From NCBI GenBank assembly GCA_012656075.1, contig JAAKBF010000027.1, positions 916,924-980,923 of the forward strand: a DNA stretch of 64,000 nt, given 5' to 3'. Under the pieces are notes generated by a model that worked only from the letters and a program-made list of their open reading frames with translations, made no database searches and was not told where the DNA came from. The stretch is from Phytophthora hibernalis (Eukaryota > Oomycota > Peronosporomycetes > Peronosporales > Peronosporaceae). Below are positions 1-11,378 of the stretch, piece by piece. The number at the start of each line of letters is the position of its first letter. Position 1 is the stretch's first letter. The translations under genes were made by a program, and so were the position numbers.

Positions 1-1039
1 TCGAAAGCGCGGAACGCAACGCTGTATAGCTCGAAGAAGGCCATCGGGTCCTCGAAGAGTCTCCAGAACGGGCGTTCAGAGCCCAGACAACCACCATCTC
101 GCAATTGCAAAATGTCCGACAGTACATACGCGATCTGGGACCCCACCATCGCGTACGAATAGGCCTCGGGGCCGCTTTGGTTGTTAAGAATGGGCAACGC
201 CACGGTGCGGTGAACCTCGTGGAAAACACGAGGCACTGCAGAGGCAACACGTACTGCATCTCCGCACGGGGTCTCCATGACGGAAGCCCAGGCGATTCCA
301 CTCCGAGCTCGTCGGCGCGAACGGCTGCGTATCAAAACACGAGGTCCACAAGCGCTGCAGCATCTCGCCGTGTTCGGGGTTTCCAGGATGCAGAGGGGCC
401 TTCATCGCGCCAATCAACTTGGCCAGCTGCACCAAGGCCACTGCCGTCGGAGGCGCACTGCCGGTCCCTCCACTCCCCCAGAGGCGGCCGCCGTGACCTT
501 CTCCCACATCTGCGCTGAGTGTTTCTGCAGCGTCTGCGCCGATCCCTTCATCTTGGAGGCCAGCGCCTTCTTGACGCCGAACAAGACTCTGCCCACATCC
601 TGCTGCATCTGTGGCTGGGGCATGGGGTGGCCTGCGTTTCCGTCGCTCTGGGGCTTGCTCTGCCAGTGGAAGAAGGCGCCGAACTGTCGGTCTTCCGGCA
701 CGTCCACGAGGTCTTGTTGGATCGCAGCCGTGGGCTTCTCTCCGTCATCCGCAGGCTCCAGCTGCAGGACCTTCACGCTCATCTCTCCATTGTCTGCCAC
801 TGGAAGTAGGCGGTTCTCCTCCGTCAGGTCCCTCCAGCAGTATCCTCCGGGTAGCGCCACCTGCAGACGGAAGTGGTACGCGCCCTCGAACGGGAACTTG
901 CGACGCAGCTCGGCGAGCGTGGGACAGGAGGAAAGCAGCAGCGAGGACGCGTACTCGTCCAGCCGCGCGTCATCCCCTCCAGCAGCATCTGCTGGAAAAA
1001 GTAGCGGCACAGCACGCCGCACTCGCGCTCGCGCCCCAT
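1..1039 (-). CDS. ELMO-domain protein with DIX-like N-terminal region (partial)
   Basis: Runs off the left edge. The start is the ATG at 1039. Reading down the minus strand, a segment around 930-760 (GAYHFRLQV ... CWRDLTEENRLLP ... KVLQLE) resembles a DIX-type ubiquitin-like fold. From about 470 to 1 the protein matches an ELMO domain: a helical stretch PEHGEMLQRLWTSCF, then NNQSGPEAYSYAMVGSQIAY and FWRLFEDPMAFFELYSVAF. ELMO proteins act with DOCK-type exchange factors, or as GAPs of Arf/Arl GTPases, in actin and membrane control; that role here is inferred. The reading frame changes four times (near 970, 460, 215 and 195), each time consistent with one base missing from a G- or T-run and with no in-frame stop. 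I read it as an intact gene in an error-bearing sequence. The DIX assignment is less certain than ELMO. It is divergent from the FANCM gene, with about 100 bp between start codons. Confidence 0.6.
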
Positions 1040-1113
1040 GGCCGATGTAATTGTGAGCTTCAAGACGTAAATAGACGCACGTCGATTGGTTGAAAATGCG
1101 GCGGAAAAGACTT

Positions 1114-1129
1114 TCACTCCGCATTCCGC
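1114..1129 (+). promoter_or_regulatory. Oomycete-type initiator (Inr/FPR-like)
   Basis: The sequence TCACTCCGCATTCCGC lies 10 bases before the FANCM-like ATG. It fits the known oomycete core-promoter pattern (pyrimidine-flanked TCAYTYY followed by CAWT and pyrimidines). Transcription would start here, giving a 5' leader of about 25 nt, typical of oomycetes. Assignment is by pattern only. Confidence 0.5.
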
Positions 1130-1139
1130 AAAAGGTGCT

Positions 1140-4100
1140 ATGGAGGAGGACGAGTGGGACGACGCGCTGCTGTCGGAGATCGCGGCGCTCGAATCTCGCC
1201 ACCTGCAGAGCCACCACCACCCGAATCCACCCACAGTCGCCGGAGTCTGGACCTGCAGGTCGTGTACGTTGCAGAACGAGGCGTCGAGAGGACGTGTCTC
1301 GTGTGTTCTACGCCCCGTGGCCAGTCCTATCAAGCTTCAGCACCCGCTCCATCGCCTGCGAGGGTCTCAACTGCTCCGAGGAAGACTATACAGGCTAGAA
1401 TTTCCTTCGACGGGACGTCGGCCCCCGTTGCAGTGCCACCGTTTCAGCAGAGACAGCAACAGGAGCAGGAACTAGACGTCGCGCTCACGGAGCCCTCGCC
1501 ATTAACTGCCAGTAGAGAGCAACCGGTGAGGAGCTCGCAACAGACGGTGCTGACGCCGGCGACGAGACCGGGACTTGAGTTGACATCGAGGAGATCGGGA
1601 CACGCTGCAGCTGCTACAGGTTCGAGACCAGCTGCGTCGCCTGTGCAGATGCCAAGACGTGCAGCAGGGGAAGACGCGCAGGCCAAAACGAGGTATTTGG
1701 ATATTGTGGCGAGGTCGAACTTTCCCCAGCTCGACTACGAGGCGGCGCAGAATTTTGTGTACCCGACCAACTACTCCATTCGAGACTATCAGCTGACAAT
1801 TGCAGAGAAGGCGTTGTATCACAACACGCTCGTGTCCTTGCCGACGGGACTCGGTAAGACACTGGTGGCGGCTGTGGTCATGTACAATTTTTATCGCTGG
1901 TTCCCGACTGGAAAGATTGTGTTCATGGCGCCGACGAAGCCGTTGGTGGCACAGCAGATTAAAGCCTGTCACGAAATTATGGGAATTCCGTTGTCGGATA
2001 CTGCCGAGTTGCAAGGAAATGTACCACCGACCATGCGCCGCGTGCTATGGAACTCGAGGCGGGTGTTCTTTGCACGCCACAGAGCTTGCAAAACGACCTC
2101 CGACGGGGCGTCTGCGCAGCCGAGAAATTTGTGTGTATCGTGGTGGATGAAGCTCACCGTGCGACAGGTAATTATGCGTACTGCTGCGTGGTGCAGGAAA
2201 TTGAAGCCAAGACGCACTTCTTCCGCGTGTTAGCACTTTCGGCTACGCCTGGAGCGAAATTTGACGTGATTCAGGATGTGGTAACAAACCTACGTATTTC
2301 GCACATCGAAAGTCGCTCAGCTGACGATCCTGATGTGAAGAAGTACACCACGCACGTCAGGAAGAGGTCATCGTTTGCCATCTGGGTGCTCAACTTTTGG
2401 AAGTGAAGACACTACTGCTGAAGTGCTTTGCACCGATCGTTCAGCGGCTTCTCGAGGCAACCTCATTCAGTATAACGATCCAGAAAAGCTTAGCAGCTGG
2501 TATGTTCTGCAAGCGCGTGAGCGATTTCGTAAGAGCCCCAACTACTCCTCAAATCGCAGTGCTGAAAGCGATTTGGCACTTCTGGTGAGCTTGCTGCATG
2601 CCAAGAGCCTGTTAACGGGTCACGGACTCAACAGTTTTCGTGAGCAAATTATGAGCTGGGGAGGAGAAAGGAAGAAGGGTAAAATGTCCTGGTCCAAGCG
2701 AGAAATGTTCCAGTCCAAGGAGTTCCAAGCACTAGAGCTGAGCCTAGCAGTGACGCCCGGGACAAGCAGCTCTACTACGGCTAGCCATCCCAAGCTTGTC
2801 AAACTTCGTGAGGTTCTCCTGGAGCATTTTCAGCGGCATGCTGTTGGGAAATCCAGCACCCGTGCGATTGTCTTCACACAGTATCGAGCAAGTGTATCAG
2901 AAATTGTAGCGTTGCTGCGCCCTCTTGCACCTCTCTTGAGCGCACAACCATTTATTGGCCAGGGTGCGTCTGGCAAGGCCAAAGAGAACAAAGGTCAGAC
3001 CCAGAAGATACAGCAGGAGATTGTGCGCAGGTTTCGATTAGGCGAGTTCAATGTTCTCGTGGCGACATGCATCGCGGAGGAAGGCCTAGATATCGGTGAA
3101 GTCGATCTCATTGTCTCATTCGATGCACTTACCTCGCCTGTGCGAATGATTCAACGAATGGGCAGAACGGGACGCAAACGTGTGGGCAGGGTCATTATTC
3201 TAGTGACAGAAGGCGATGAACAGAAGAAGCTTGCACGCAGCGCGTCAGCCGCGAAGACCGTCAGTCGCGCCCTCACAACCTTCAAGAACAAGTTCACGTA
3301 CTCGAAGTGTCCACGTATGCTGCCAACATGCCTTTATCCGCAGTTAAGTGAACTGGAAATGAAGATTCCGATGTTTCATGCGTCCCAGGTAGGTGGTAAA
3401 GCTGTGTCAGGAGCAGTGGACCCTGACCTGTGGCAGCTTAGCGATGCCGAACGAGCTGTAGCGATGATGAAATACTTTCCGCCAAATTTCTCTTCAACCT
3501 CACGGAATAAATTGTTTCCTGTCGTCGCTAGCCGGCCACATCTACTTCGACACCAGCCGCGCAGTTTGGGGCGGAAGGGTGTAAGTAGTCGGGTGGGATA
3601 TTCTGCTCGCTCATTGATGCTCCAGCGCCTCGTGCGTAAAATCAACGGTGTCGAGGAAGTGTTGGACTCAGAATCGGATGAAGAAGAAGACAACAGCGAT
3701 GCCAATGGTCAGAAAAACACTGTAAACTCGAGCAATGCCTTACGAGGAACCTCTACTGATGATGATGGCCTACCCAAATCCTCGCGTTTAGCGACAATTG
3801 AAAACCGTGGGAGATCTAGCGTGACTTCAAACAACGCAGAAACTGACAGTGAGATTGGATCTCCTTGGCGCCCAACCAGTACTCTCAGTGGTCTAGAGAA
3901 CGCGAGCAGGTGCAACGAGTCCTTTGTTGTTATAGATGAGTCGGTCAACTGCGTCGAAATGCACTTCAGCCCACAGTTTGTGGATACTGCAACCCAGTTT
4001 GCATCTGCTGTAGAGGCTGATGAACCGTCCACGGATAGCAACAAACGGCAACAAGAAGCCCAAGACCAACTATCCTCAGCAAAGAAGCAAAAGACGGATT

Positions 4101-7100
4101 CGAGTAGTCAAGACTTGTCTCCAGCCATATGCGCACCAAAGGGGCCAATTCAGACAAGTGAGACGATTGCTGGTGTGGACAACAAAGGAGCGAAGACAGA
4201 ATACGTACTTGTGAATGCTCCTGGTGATCAGCGCATCAGCGCAGAAAACCTCGAGAACGAGAAGTCTCAGCAAATGTCGGCGACTTTGTCGTTGACACTA
4301 ACGTCTGATTCTCCTCGCCCTTCTCCAAATTCGCGTGTTGAAGGCCGCCAGCAGCAGGAGGCGATTATTGAAGCTAACAGCTCCACGGAGCCTACACAGC
4401 AACTTCCAATTGTTCCCCGGTTGCATGGCATACGGCAATTGCGATTTGATGAGGAGGAGAATGATTTGAATCAAACGCAAAGTGCTGAGGTACCGCAGGA
4501 TGACATTGCTGTTCCAGCCGCAAACGCCAGGCCTCCATTCAAACAGCACGACGTGTGTCCTGTAGAAGACGGATCACCTATGTTTTCTTTCGCTTTGCTT
4601 CCACCTCAAAGTGATACGAAAATTTACGCTGAGCCGGAGAGTGACTCAGGCGATGGGGATCAAGCCGACGTTGAGCCTCCTGCGTATTCGTTTGCTTTGC
4701 TTCCTCCTTTCAACGAGAAAAATGAGGCTGTACTGGAGCCAACTAACATCGCAGCAGTTCCTGAGAAGGAAGCGTCCCAGCCAGTTGACGATGGTACTGA
4801 TGGTGATGAACTTGATGAAGCAAACGAAGCGAGTACTCTGATTAAAAACGAACTTACGATTGACACTGGCTCAACTGCTGGTATGAGCACTAGCGTCGTG
4901 GGTCTCACAAAGAACGCGGCTGCAAAACATGAAGAGAACATGAAGCCTGAAGATCCTGTTTTGCCGCCGAAGCCTCACACAACTGTCGGTATTGATGCTG
5001 CGCAAGAGCCACTTCAGAGTGAACGGAAAGAAGCCGAGCCGGAGCAAGAAGACGAGGTCGGTTGCTCCGTTTGCCTGGAAAGTGAGTCCTATGACGACGA
5101 TCCTATCGTATTTTGCGATGGCTGCAATGTGGCGGTTCATCAGTTTTGCTACGGGGTCCGTACTGTTCAGAGTGATAAGTGGTTTGCGACGTATGCAAGG
5201 AAGCAAGAATCAAAGGTAGTATTGCTGGTCAAAGTCAGCCGCGCTGCCAGCTTTGCCCACAGCGCGGTGGTTCGTTCAAACGGACAAAATGCGGTCAGTG
5301 GGTGCATGTACAATGCTTCCTGTGGATTCCAGAGTTTCGAGTGGAGCAGGGAGATGATGATATGCTTATTCTCGGGGCACTTCGTAGCTTGAACTCGGAC
5401 CGGAAAACGCTGGACTGCTCCTTGTGTCACTCGACCAAGGGCCATGGAATTATCCAGTGCGCACACAAGCGATGCATGGCTGCTTTTCATGTCAGTTGTG
5501 CCGCTTACGCGCACTATCGGATGGATCAATTAGACCCTCCAAATGCAGAAGGCACCGGAAGCGGAACGCTGTTTATCGCGTACTGTCCTCTGCATCGCAA
5601 TTCTACAGCCCTAGTCAGTATTCCCGAGCAGCAAAAGGTGCCTCCAGCAGCTAATGTTCGATCTCCTAAGCCCCCTCTTCCAACGTTTGCGGCGAGAGAT
5701 TCATCTCCAAGCCACTTATTGACTTCGCCCTCGTCTGCAGAGGCGAAGAAGAAGCGGAAAACTTTACGGCGACTGAAGCGAAAGTATGATGCATCGCAAT
5801 CGCAAATATTTACACAGCCAGGAACAAAGGGGTCCCGGGCGGCAACTTCGCCGTGGCAAAAACGCATCAGGAGGTCCAAGCAGCAGCGAGAGACGTCCCG
5901 TGCTCTGGCAGCAGCGTTCATGGATGATACAGCGGAGGTTCGAGGTGGAGCCAGGGGTGACGATGACGATGACGATGACTATGGGGATGACTACAAAGAT
6001 GCAGCCGATGATTCTTTCATTAATGATTCATCGCAGCTGTTGTATTCACAGTCGGTGGTATCCCCGAAGACGTTGGTGGTAGCAGCATAAAGAAGAAGAT
6101 GCGGAAGAAGTCAAGTCCAAATATGCGAGCTATCTATGCGCGGTCGCTGTTTGAGTCGCAAAGCTCTCCGATGCTGTTTCGTCGAGGAGGAAGACAATTT
6201 GGAGCGCTTCCGTCTAATGGTATAATTCGTGCATGTCTGGAGGAGCTGAACAATAACCCGATTGAGGCTGATACAGTGTCGCCGCGACCTCGCTCGCGTT
6301 CTCAGCTGCCTGCTACGCAAGAGGATGCTGCAGCAATGCCATCAACTTTATCCGCTCAGGTTGGTGCATCAGCAACTGTAACGGAGGAGGAGGAAGACGA
6401 CAGTTCGACTGAAGCAGAGCCTTCTCCCAGCTTTAACTTGCTTGAGCCTGCCAAACCTTTTTCAGGCGTTCAGCACGAGGGTCAACCCCAGACGGGAAAG
6501 GAGGAAAGTGTTAGCGCAAATTCAGTGGACCTAGACATGGCCCCGCCTAGCTTTAGCTTGCTTGATGTGAATGGGTCCCGCTCAGATGGTCAAGAGACAG
6601 GTTTGACGAGGACTACAACGCAGCAAGTGACATCAGTAGTTGTGAGCAGCTTCAAGAAAGCGCATGTTGATGAAATGCACAAAAAGATCGAGGCAAACCG
6701 CTTGAAAGCACTGAAGAAGTTGGAAGAGCGACGCCAGGCTAACGTACAACAAGCGCAAGCACAGCAGCCATCATCACACGAAGACAAACTGCAAGCTCCT
6801 CAATTGGACAGTGGCCAGCAAGAAAGTCCTTCTCGCGACATTGGTCATGGCTTTACCTCTGCTGCATCGCTCGTTTCCAGGAAACTCATGAGGATGAGAG
6901 AGCTACCCCAACGTTTAGTGTGTTGTCATCGACCAGAAGTCGGAGACAAATGTCTCCTGCTCGAGGTGCTCAAGTGTCAACAGTGGACCTGACAAGCCCG
7001 GAATCAAAGATATCTGGGCCAACCCAGCAGCAGCGTCAATCTCCGAAATGGATTATGTTCGTCAGTTCATCCTTCGCGAGCTCCAGTGGCTTTCTGGCAT

Positions 7101-7432
7101 TTGCATTAACAAAACACACAGGATGCACTGTGGACATTGATGAGTCATTGGAGGCGGATGCTCTGCTGAGTGTTCGTATGGGAGTGCTCTTCCTTACGGC
7201 CCAGAATTTGGACGAATTGGCTCATTCGGCCCCTGCCCATGACGTGGTCAAGAGCCGGCGAATTGGAACAATGCTAGCAATGCACAAGAAGATCGTTATC
7301 GCGGTCGTACATGACGGAAGAGATCCACCGGAAGTGCTCCGATTAAGGCAACTACCCAACGCGACAGTCATCGTACATCCACACCTCCAGTCGTTGTCTG
7401 CTAACCTCCACCAGCTTGCGCAGCGGAACTAG
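1140..7432 (+). CDS. FANCM: FANCM/Mph1-family helicase with RanBP2-like zinc finger and PHD-ePHD module
   Basis: A DNA translocase of the Fanconi anaemia/Mph1 family, which remodels stalled replication forks and D-loops in the nucleus. Start ATG 1140 (MEEDEWDDALLSEIAALE). An N-terminal RanBP2-type zinc finger follows at about 1248-1315 (WTCRSCTLQNE ... CLVCSTPR). The SF2 helicase core includes motif I SLPTGLGKT (near 1840), motif II VVDEAH (near 2145), motif III SATPG (near 2240), and the C-terminal RecA lobe with IVFTQYR, ATCIAEEGLDIGEVDLIV and QRMGRTGRKR (2865-3185). A long acidic, low-complexity linker leads to a PHD finger (5064-5190; C..C, CDGC, H..C, W.C..C) and an extended PHD (5190-5500). 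Near 6110-6200 is a basic stretch MRAIYARSLFESQSSP. The last 130 residues (7040-7432) weakly resemble an ERCC4-type fold without the ERK nuclease motif, as in catalytically dead FANCM; this is inference. The frame changes seven times (about 1285, 2065, 2350, 2455, 5175, 6055, 6880), every one -1 and every one at a GG/GGG or TTT run, with no internal stop in the composite frame. Confidence 0.85.
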
Positions 7433-7776
7433 CCGAGGGATACGAACTGCCCTGCCCGAGTCTGTGCCGCTCTGACTTCAATGGTGGCGTTGTGAGAGGT
7501 TTGGATGCAGATTTTGCATCGCGGCTTACGTTTTCCGTTCGATTCCACCGATGTCGCTCGGCAGTGCGCTTTCATTGAGTTTTCGCTTCAAAAATTTTGC
7601 AGCGGCGCTGATACCTGTGCTGAAGTTTAATGAGATGCATTGGAGACGAATGCTTCCGTGGATTTCAGAACCAACAGCAGAAGCCATTCGCAAGCATGTT
7701 CAGCAAAATTTGCGGCGGAGTTGACCAGTATTAACAGAGAAACTTACACATGCGGCATTTACGTTGCTCTATGTGC
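7433..7776. other. Intergenic region between convergent genes
   Basis: About 340 bp between the FANCM stop and the aminotransferase stop. A 60-codon ATG frame (7551-7733, plus) exists but has no recognisable motif. I do not call it a gene. Confidence 0.4.
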
Positions 7777-9232
7777 CTAGGTCTTCAGGGACTCGATGAC
7801 ACGAATGGAATCGTCCAGAGTTTTGTCGTCCTTACAGAAGGCGAGGCGCACGACGCCCGGGGCAAGGCGGTTCTCGGGGCGACTGAAGAAGGGCGACGTT
7901 GGGATCACCGCGAGGTGGCCAGCCTTCACCAGCTTGTACGCGAACTGGTAGTCTGGGAACTCCTGCAGACACCACAACACAGCGCACGTAAGTTCAAGCC
8001 GACACAACACAAGCGATATTAACGCACTGTCTTCGGGGTGTCCGGCGTGATCGTGATGTCGCGGAACTCGTCGTAGTACGGCAGTCCCTCCACGTTACAG
8101 CACACGAAGTAGCCGCCCTCAGGAACGATGGGGCGCCAGTTGTACGCCTGGAGCGCATCGCACAGGCGATTGCGCTTGGTCTGCAGCACGTAATGTTAGT
8201 GTACACTGTCACCAAGTAACAAATAATTTATCGCGTACCTGCAGTGTCTCCCTCAGCTCGTCGTAGTATCCATTGTACTTCGCCTCGCGGAAAGCAGAAG
8301 CCAGAGCCACCTCGAACGGCGTGGTACCGCAGAACGGCACCGTGCTGTGCGCCTTGGTGATACCTCCCACAAGGTGCGCGGGGCCCACCGCATAGCCCGC
8401 GCGCCAGCCCGTGCACGAAAGGTCTTGCCAGCACTGAAGAGTGAAATGGTGCGGTCAAAGAAGCCCGGCAACGCCGCAATGCGCTCGTGCTTGAGTCCGT
8501 CGTACGTCATGAACTCGTACACTTCGTCGGCGAGTACGATGACGTTCGGGTGGCGCTCCAGCACCCGCGCGATCTGCAGCAACTCCTCCTTGGAGAAGAC
8601 CTTCCCGTCGGATTGTGGGGCGTGTTGAGCACCAGCATCTTGGTCTTGGGGGTCAGCATGGCCTCCAGCTTGTCCAGATCCACTTGGAAGTCGTGGGACG
8701 TGAAGCGTGCGTCCACATGGGCGTCTTGACTCAGGAACGCCGCGCGTTTGGCAGGGTCGAACTCGAAGGGTACGCCACTGGACTTGACTCCGTGGAGCTG
8801 CGACACTGTCACATAGGCGTCGAAATACGGCTCGAAAGTGAGCACCTCGTCCCCGGGCTCCAGCAGCGCTGCCATGATGGAGGCGATGCCCTCCTGGGCG
8901 CCGTTGAACGTCACGATTTCCTTCATGGGGTCCAGCTCGCGGTCCAGCAGGGGCGAGTACATCTCCGCCAGCGTCTCCACGTAGCTCACGTGGCCGCCAG
9001 GTCTGGTGTACTGGTTGTTGCCGTCGTTGATGGCGTCGATGGCCGCCTGCTTGACGAACTGCGGCGTCTGGAAGGACGGGAAGCCCTGCCCCAGGTTCAC
9101 GGCCCCGTGCTGAGTCGCCAGCGCCGAGAACTCGGCAAACACGTTGTCGGGCAACGTCCGCACGCGAGTGGAGATGCCGCGGGTGCTGCGAAGCGCAGGG
9201 AGGAAGGACGGGAGCCTGGATACGGGCACCAT
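7777..9232 (-). CDS. PLP-dependent aminotransferase, kynurenine-oxoglutarate transaminase type
   Basis: A fold-type I class I/II aminotransferase, closest to kynurenine/glutamine transaminase (cysteine-S-conjugate beta-lyase). It would transfer the amino group of kynurenine or glutamine-like donors to 2-oxo acids. Start ATG 9232 gives a basic, Ser/Arg-rich leader (MVPVSRLPSFLPALRSTRG) that looks mitochondrial. Visible motifs are NLGQGFPSFQTP, NQYTRPGGHVSYVE, TFEPYFDAY, NTPHNPTG, ADEVYEFMTYDG and the PLP-lysine region SAGKTF. The C-terminus is EFPDYQFAYKLVKAGHLAVI up to RVIESLKT. Two introns are readable on the minus strand: 8181-8238 (58 bp) and 7963-8027 (65 bp), both GT-AG. Two -1 frameshifts (about 8610 after NPTG, about 8425 after GKTF) sit at a GGG and a TTT run and are probably sequence errors. 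Convergent with FANCM. Confidence 0.85.
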
Positions 9233-9275
9233 GGCGGGGAAGTGACTTGATGAATGGGAAGATAACGCAACCAAA

Positions 9276-9585
9276 TTATGATGGATGGGATCCGCACGAA
9301 AGTGATCAAGTACGTTATGCCCAGCATTACTTGGAGTTATAAAGACTGAACAGAGGCTATCAGTTTACTGTCACAAGTTGAAGAGCCTACTTAAAGTAGT
9401 ACTTTGTCAATAATGAAGGCGGAAAACAAGGACACGAATGGTAAGCTCCCGAGGAAGGTTACACGTAGCACTGTGTGGGAGTCGGGCATTTACTCGTGAC
9501 ATCCTGAAAGCGATGATCCCTGCTCCAGATTCTGATGCCCAAGCGAAAGAATTAGGATAAATGCGCTGTGTTGAGTTTTGGCAGT
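9276..9585 (+). repeat. Dispersed repeat, copy A
   Basis: From TTATGATGGATGGGATCC to about 9585 this segment matches 39219-39500 with several small gaps, including the shared TACACGTAGCACTGTGTGGG and CCCAAGCGAAAGAATTA. It begins 44 bp upstream of the aminotransferase start codon, so it overlaps that gene's promoter. The 39-kb copy lies just upstream of the hAT transposase. The identity of the repeat is unknown. Confidence 0.75.
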
Positions 9586-9781
9586 TGGATCAGGGTTGCG
9601 TAAAACACTCGGCTACGGTTTTATAATTGTGGGTGGGTCCGGGTTTTGGATTTGTATCACCTAGCCCCGCGTACATTAATATTCTACATTTTATCTAAAT
9701 ATGACATTGATTTGTAAAACGTCAAGTAAAAATGAGGTTAAATTTTAATGTCTTTTAGATGATTGGAAACTTGTACATGTA

Positions 9782-9970
9782 CAGATTCCGCCCACTAACT
9801 TGCACACACAGTCTTTCTATACCCTTGGTAAATAAGTACAATCTCTGAATCAGTTTAAGGAGGGAACGAGGGTCTAAATAAAGGGCTTCAATACGTTATT
9901 TATGGTGCATAACTAATAACCTGTGTAAACTAAAAAATGGCAGCTGTGCAAGTTAGTGGGCGGAATCTGT
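9782..9970. mobile_element. 189-bp MITE with 26-bp perfect inverted termini and TA flanks
   Basis: The left end CAGATTCCGCCCACTAACTT is the exact reverse complement of the right end. Symmetry extends to 29 bp including the flanking TA on each side (9778-9806 against 9945-9973). TA duplication plus CAG...CTG ends suggest a non-autonomous Tc1/mariner-type element. No coding capacity. Confidence 0.75.
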
Positions 9971-10064
9971 ACAGCCTCGAACAGAGCCTGCATGATTCTC
10001 TATTAATAGCAACGCTGGCATCTGGAGGATGGGTGGGTGGAACTTTTAAATTACCCAATATAAC

Positions 10065-11378
10065 TCACCCCGGAGATTTGGGGTGGGGGATTGAATAAGG
10101 TTCATTTCCTGGAGGCTCGAAAGCGTTTAAGAGGACCTGGTCCCCAAGTTTAAATACATTCACGTTCCTTCGCCCTCGGCGATCTCTGTTTTCCTTCTGT
10201 GTGTCTTGCGCGGTAGCCAATGCGTCCCGGACGCGTTGCCTTACGGCTTCACCAGTCTCGATGAACGCCAACAGGTTCCGTTTGACGGACGGACGCAGGC
10301 CTTTAAGGCCCCGCGGATCTTCGGCGTCAGCCTCTCCCCACTCAAATTAGAAGCCGGAGGTAACGACAGTGGCGTACGCGGATGGCGTAGCCCGTTAACG
10401 AAGAATGGGGTGAAACCCGTCGACGAATGCACAGCAATATTCAGCACGAACTCAACCTGCGGCCCACTTTGTGGGTTCTTCGGCGCAGACGCTGCGCAAC
10501 ACATCCTCCAACACGCGGTTCACCCGCTCGGTTTGACCGTCTGTCTGCGGGTGGTCCGCCGTGGACATGTCCAATCTCGTTCCGAGAAGACGGAACAAGT
10601 GTTTCCAGAAGTGTGAGACGAAGCGGGGATCCCGATCACTCACGAACGCCTCCGGAAGGCCATTATGTCGAAAGACATTGTTGACAAAGAGTTGAGCCGC
10701 TTGCGGCGCCGTCACACTCTTTTTCAGCCGCACCATCTTACTGAGACGGCAAACGAAGACCAAGATACCAGTGTGGCCGCGTGCATCTGTCGGAAGCTCG
10801 AAGATGAAGTCCATGCTCACCGAGCGCCAGCAATCGGCCGGCACCGGCAAGTTCATCAAGGGAGCCGATGACGAGGGAGCGGGTTTCACACGTTGGCACG
10901 TTTCGCACGTCTGCACGTACTTCCGAACCCACTTGTACATGTGAGGCCACCAGAAGTTGCGCGCCACGGACGTGTACGTCTTCTCACGTCCAAGATGGCC
11001 GCTGAGCGGCGTGTCGTGACCCTCGTACAAAACGCGATGCCGCAAGTCCTCGTCGTTAGGAACGACTATGCGAGGCCCTTCGCCTTCATCGACTTGGTAA
11101 TAGAGGAGACCTTCGACCAGAGAGTAGCGGTGCAACCGCGAGCGCTGCCGCGCAGTTATCTTCACCGCTGCCTTCGGCGTACCGAGTGCTCTAACGAGAT
11201 CGACCAGATCTTCGTCCTCAGTGTACGCCTCTTGCAGAAGCTCATAGAGCGGGGACTCGAGGTACGCGACGTGCGCCAGCTCGTAGTCCGGACGTCGGGA
11301 AAGTGCGTCCGCGAGGACGTTCTGCTTCCTGGCTTGTACTCCACCGTGAAGTTTAACTCCGCGAAGAAGGAGAGCCAC
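10065..11378 (-). CDS. Gypsy integrase region
   Basis: Begins after the RNase H (DALSRRPDYELAHVAYLES). An HHCC-type zinc-binding domain (HDTPLSGHLGREKTY ... CETCQRVK) is followed by the DDE core: MDFIFELPTDARGHTGILVF, then SDRDPRFVSHFWKHL, then HPQTDGQTERVNRVLED. The C-terminal part continues in other frames (10241-10504, 10065-10271; RRNVNVFKLGDQVLL), so at least two frameshifts separate the parts. Integrates the element cDNA. The end is truncated. Confidence 0.85.

Noticed and set aside
1140..7432. Programmed ribosomal frameshifting in the FANCM-like gene.
   Set aside because: Seven shifts of the same sign at ordinary short runs, without slippery heptamers or consistent downstream structures, and the same pattern in unrelated genes, point to missing bases.
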